DNA from: Verrucomicrobiaceae bacterium
GTDB lineage: Bacteria > Verrucomicrobiota > Verrucomicrobiia > Verrucomicrobiales > Akkermansiaceae
Reading direction: 5' to 3'
Length of the DNA stretch: 6,226 nt
Assembly: GCA_027483005.1 (NCBI GenBank)
Contig: JAIXVN010000297.1
Location: forward strand, 1-6,226
Below, in pieces: positions 5,254-6,226 of the stretch (position 1 is its first letter; each line of letters opens with the position of its first letter). The position numbers and the translations under genes were made by a program. The notes under the pieces are model-generated. The model ran no database searches, was not told where the DNA came from, and worked only from the letters and a program-made list of their open reading frames with translations.

Positions 5254-6226
5254 ATGAAGGGTTTTTGGTTCGGAGTTCGTCATCTCATCCCCTTGCTCGG
5301 AGCGCTCGCTCTTGCCGGTTGTGGGGACCAAAAGAAGGCCTCGAGCGACAACCTGGCCGACGCTGGCTATCAGTTGACCGCCACCGACTGGTTTCGCGCC
5401 GTGGCGGACGACAATCCTCCCGTTCTGGAAATGTTCCTGAAAGGCGGCTTCCAGATCGGATCGCGGACTCCAGAGGGAAATGGAGCCCTCCACATCGCCG
5501 CCACTGCTGGAGCGATGAAGTCCGGAAAGTTTCTGCTCGATCACAAGGTCGGACTCGACGACCCCGGCGCAGGGGGCAGAACTCCCTTGATGGAGTCGAT
5601 CCGCACCGGGCAGCTGGCCATGATGCGCTGGCTTCTGAAGCAGGGAGCCAATCCTCTTTCGAAGGACACCGAGGGCTACAAGCCCCTGATGCTGGCGGTG
5701 AAGGAAGGTCGGGCCGAGGCCATCGGAGACCTTGCGGTGCATGACCGCGAGGATCTCGACGGAGCCCTGCTGGCCGCCGCGCTTCTCGGGCAGACCAAGG
5801 TGATCGATGAGCTGACGAAATACGGAGCCTCCATCTACGCCCGGATGGACGATGGCCGTACCGCCCTGATGGTGGCTGCGGAAAATGGCCACCTCGATTC
5901 CTCGAAGCTGCTCATCGACATCGGATCGAACCGTTTCACCACGGATCCGGAGGGTCGCACCGCCTCGGACCTCGCCTCGGCGGCGGGACATCAGGAGGTG
6001 GTGAAACTGCTTTCCGCCGAGCCCACGGCGGGCGAGCTGGCGCTTCAGTCGAACGAGCAGATCGGAGACGAACTGGCCAGTGTCGCGGATGCGGCTCAGG
6101 CCGGTGGGGCTCCGGCAGTCCCTTCCCCGGCCATCGCCGAAGGCACTGGCGAAGGGGCCCAGCCGTCGGCGGGCGGTTCGGCCCCCAAGGCGACCGGCCA
6201 ACCTGTTGCCCGGGAAGGACAAACCC
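5254..6226 (+). CDS. Ankyrin-repeat lipoprotein (3' end outside window)
   Basis: The frame is open from the ATG at 5254 to the right edge (324 codons seen, no stop). The N-terminus has a good lipoprotein signal: a hydrophobic stretch ending LALAGC, with the lipidated Cys at residue 23. About six ankyrin-type repeats follow, at roughly 74-105 (GALHIAATAG), 107-139 (GGRTPLMESIRTGQ, then LLKQGANP), 140-168 (GYKPLMLAVKEGR), 169-199 (ALLAAALLGQ, then YGAS), 200-232 (GRTALMVAAENGHLD) and 233-255 (GRTASDLASAAGHQEVVKLL). A degenerate one lies at 43-72. Ankyrin arrays are protein-binding scaffolds, here presumably exposed in the envelope. From about 256 the sequence becomes acidic and then Gly/Ala/Pro-rich (281-324), a flexible linker that probably leads to a further domain beyond the window. 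It follows trmO by 24 bp. No Shine-Dalgarno is seen. The ATG lies in the loop of a possible 4-bp ACCC/GGGT hairpin. Confidence 0.92.
   Translation, partial: MKGFWFGVRHLIPLLGALALAGCGDQKKASSDNLADAGYQLTATDWFRAVADDNPPVLEMFLKGGFQIGSRTPEGNGALHIAATAGAMKSGKFLLDHKVGLDDPGAGGRTPLMESIRTGQLAMMRWLLKQGANPLSKDTEGYKPLMLAVKEGRAEAIGDLAVHDREDLDGALLAAALLGQTKVIDELTKYGASIYARMDDGRTALMVAAENGHLDSSKLLIDIGSNRFTTDPEGRTASDLASAAGHQEVVKLLSAEPTAGELALQSNEQIGDELASVADAAQAGGAPAVPSPAIAEGTGEGAQPSAGGSAPKATGQPVAREGQT

Noticed and set aside
5197..6222. Long minus-strand frame opposite the ankyrin gene
   Set aside because: The plus-strand reading gives a textbook lipobox and ankyrin repeats, and the minus reading has no recognisable features.

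Overview
The window looks like chromosomal DNA from a GC-rich Gram-negative bacterium. The best guess is a member of Verrucomicrobiota (Luteolibacter/Haloferula-like). That guess rests on two large lipoproteins with no familiar enzymatic domain, an ECF sigma factor, an ankyrin lipoprotein, a one-domain PhnA-like protein and few strong Shine-Dalgarno sites. It is an inference from style, not a database match. No RNA genes, CRISPR arrays, insertion sequences or phage genes were seen.

Left part (1-980). A long, nearly perfect inverted repeat (33-96) made of two tandem hairpins, laid out like a REP/BIME element, lies in a gene-poor stretch. It is followed by a clearly AT-richer gene for a small membrane-anchored protein of unknown function (291-821). 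That gene converges on a minus-strand pair. Between them lies a rho-independent terminator for the minus strand (911-946).

Middle (981-2202). On the minus strand, a PhnA-like protein (N-terminal domain only, incomplete zinc-ribbon cysteines) is followed after 43 bp by an ECF-type sigma-70 factor, and the two are probably co-transcribed. No anti-sigma gene is present in the window. The 132-bp space upstream of the PhnA-like gene is a divergent intergenic region carrying an 11-bp direct repeat.

Right part (2203-6226). Three plus-strand genes are packed with gaps of 12 and 24 bp and are probably one operon. They encode a 769-residue secreted lipoprotein of unknown function, TrmO (the methyltransferase that converts t6A37 to m6t6A37 in tRNA), and an ankyrin-repeat lipoprotein that runs off the right edge. 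The GTG start of trmO lies inside a predicted hairpin directly after the stop of the upstream gene, which suggests translational coupling.

No clear new defence or mobile system was found. The most interesting items are the double-hairpin repeat, the low-GC orphan membrane protein, the reduced PhnA-like protein next to a sigma factor, and the sandwiching of a tRNA-modification gene between two lipoprotein genes.
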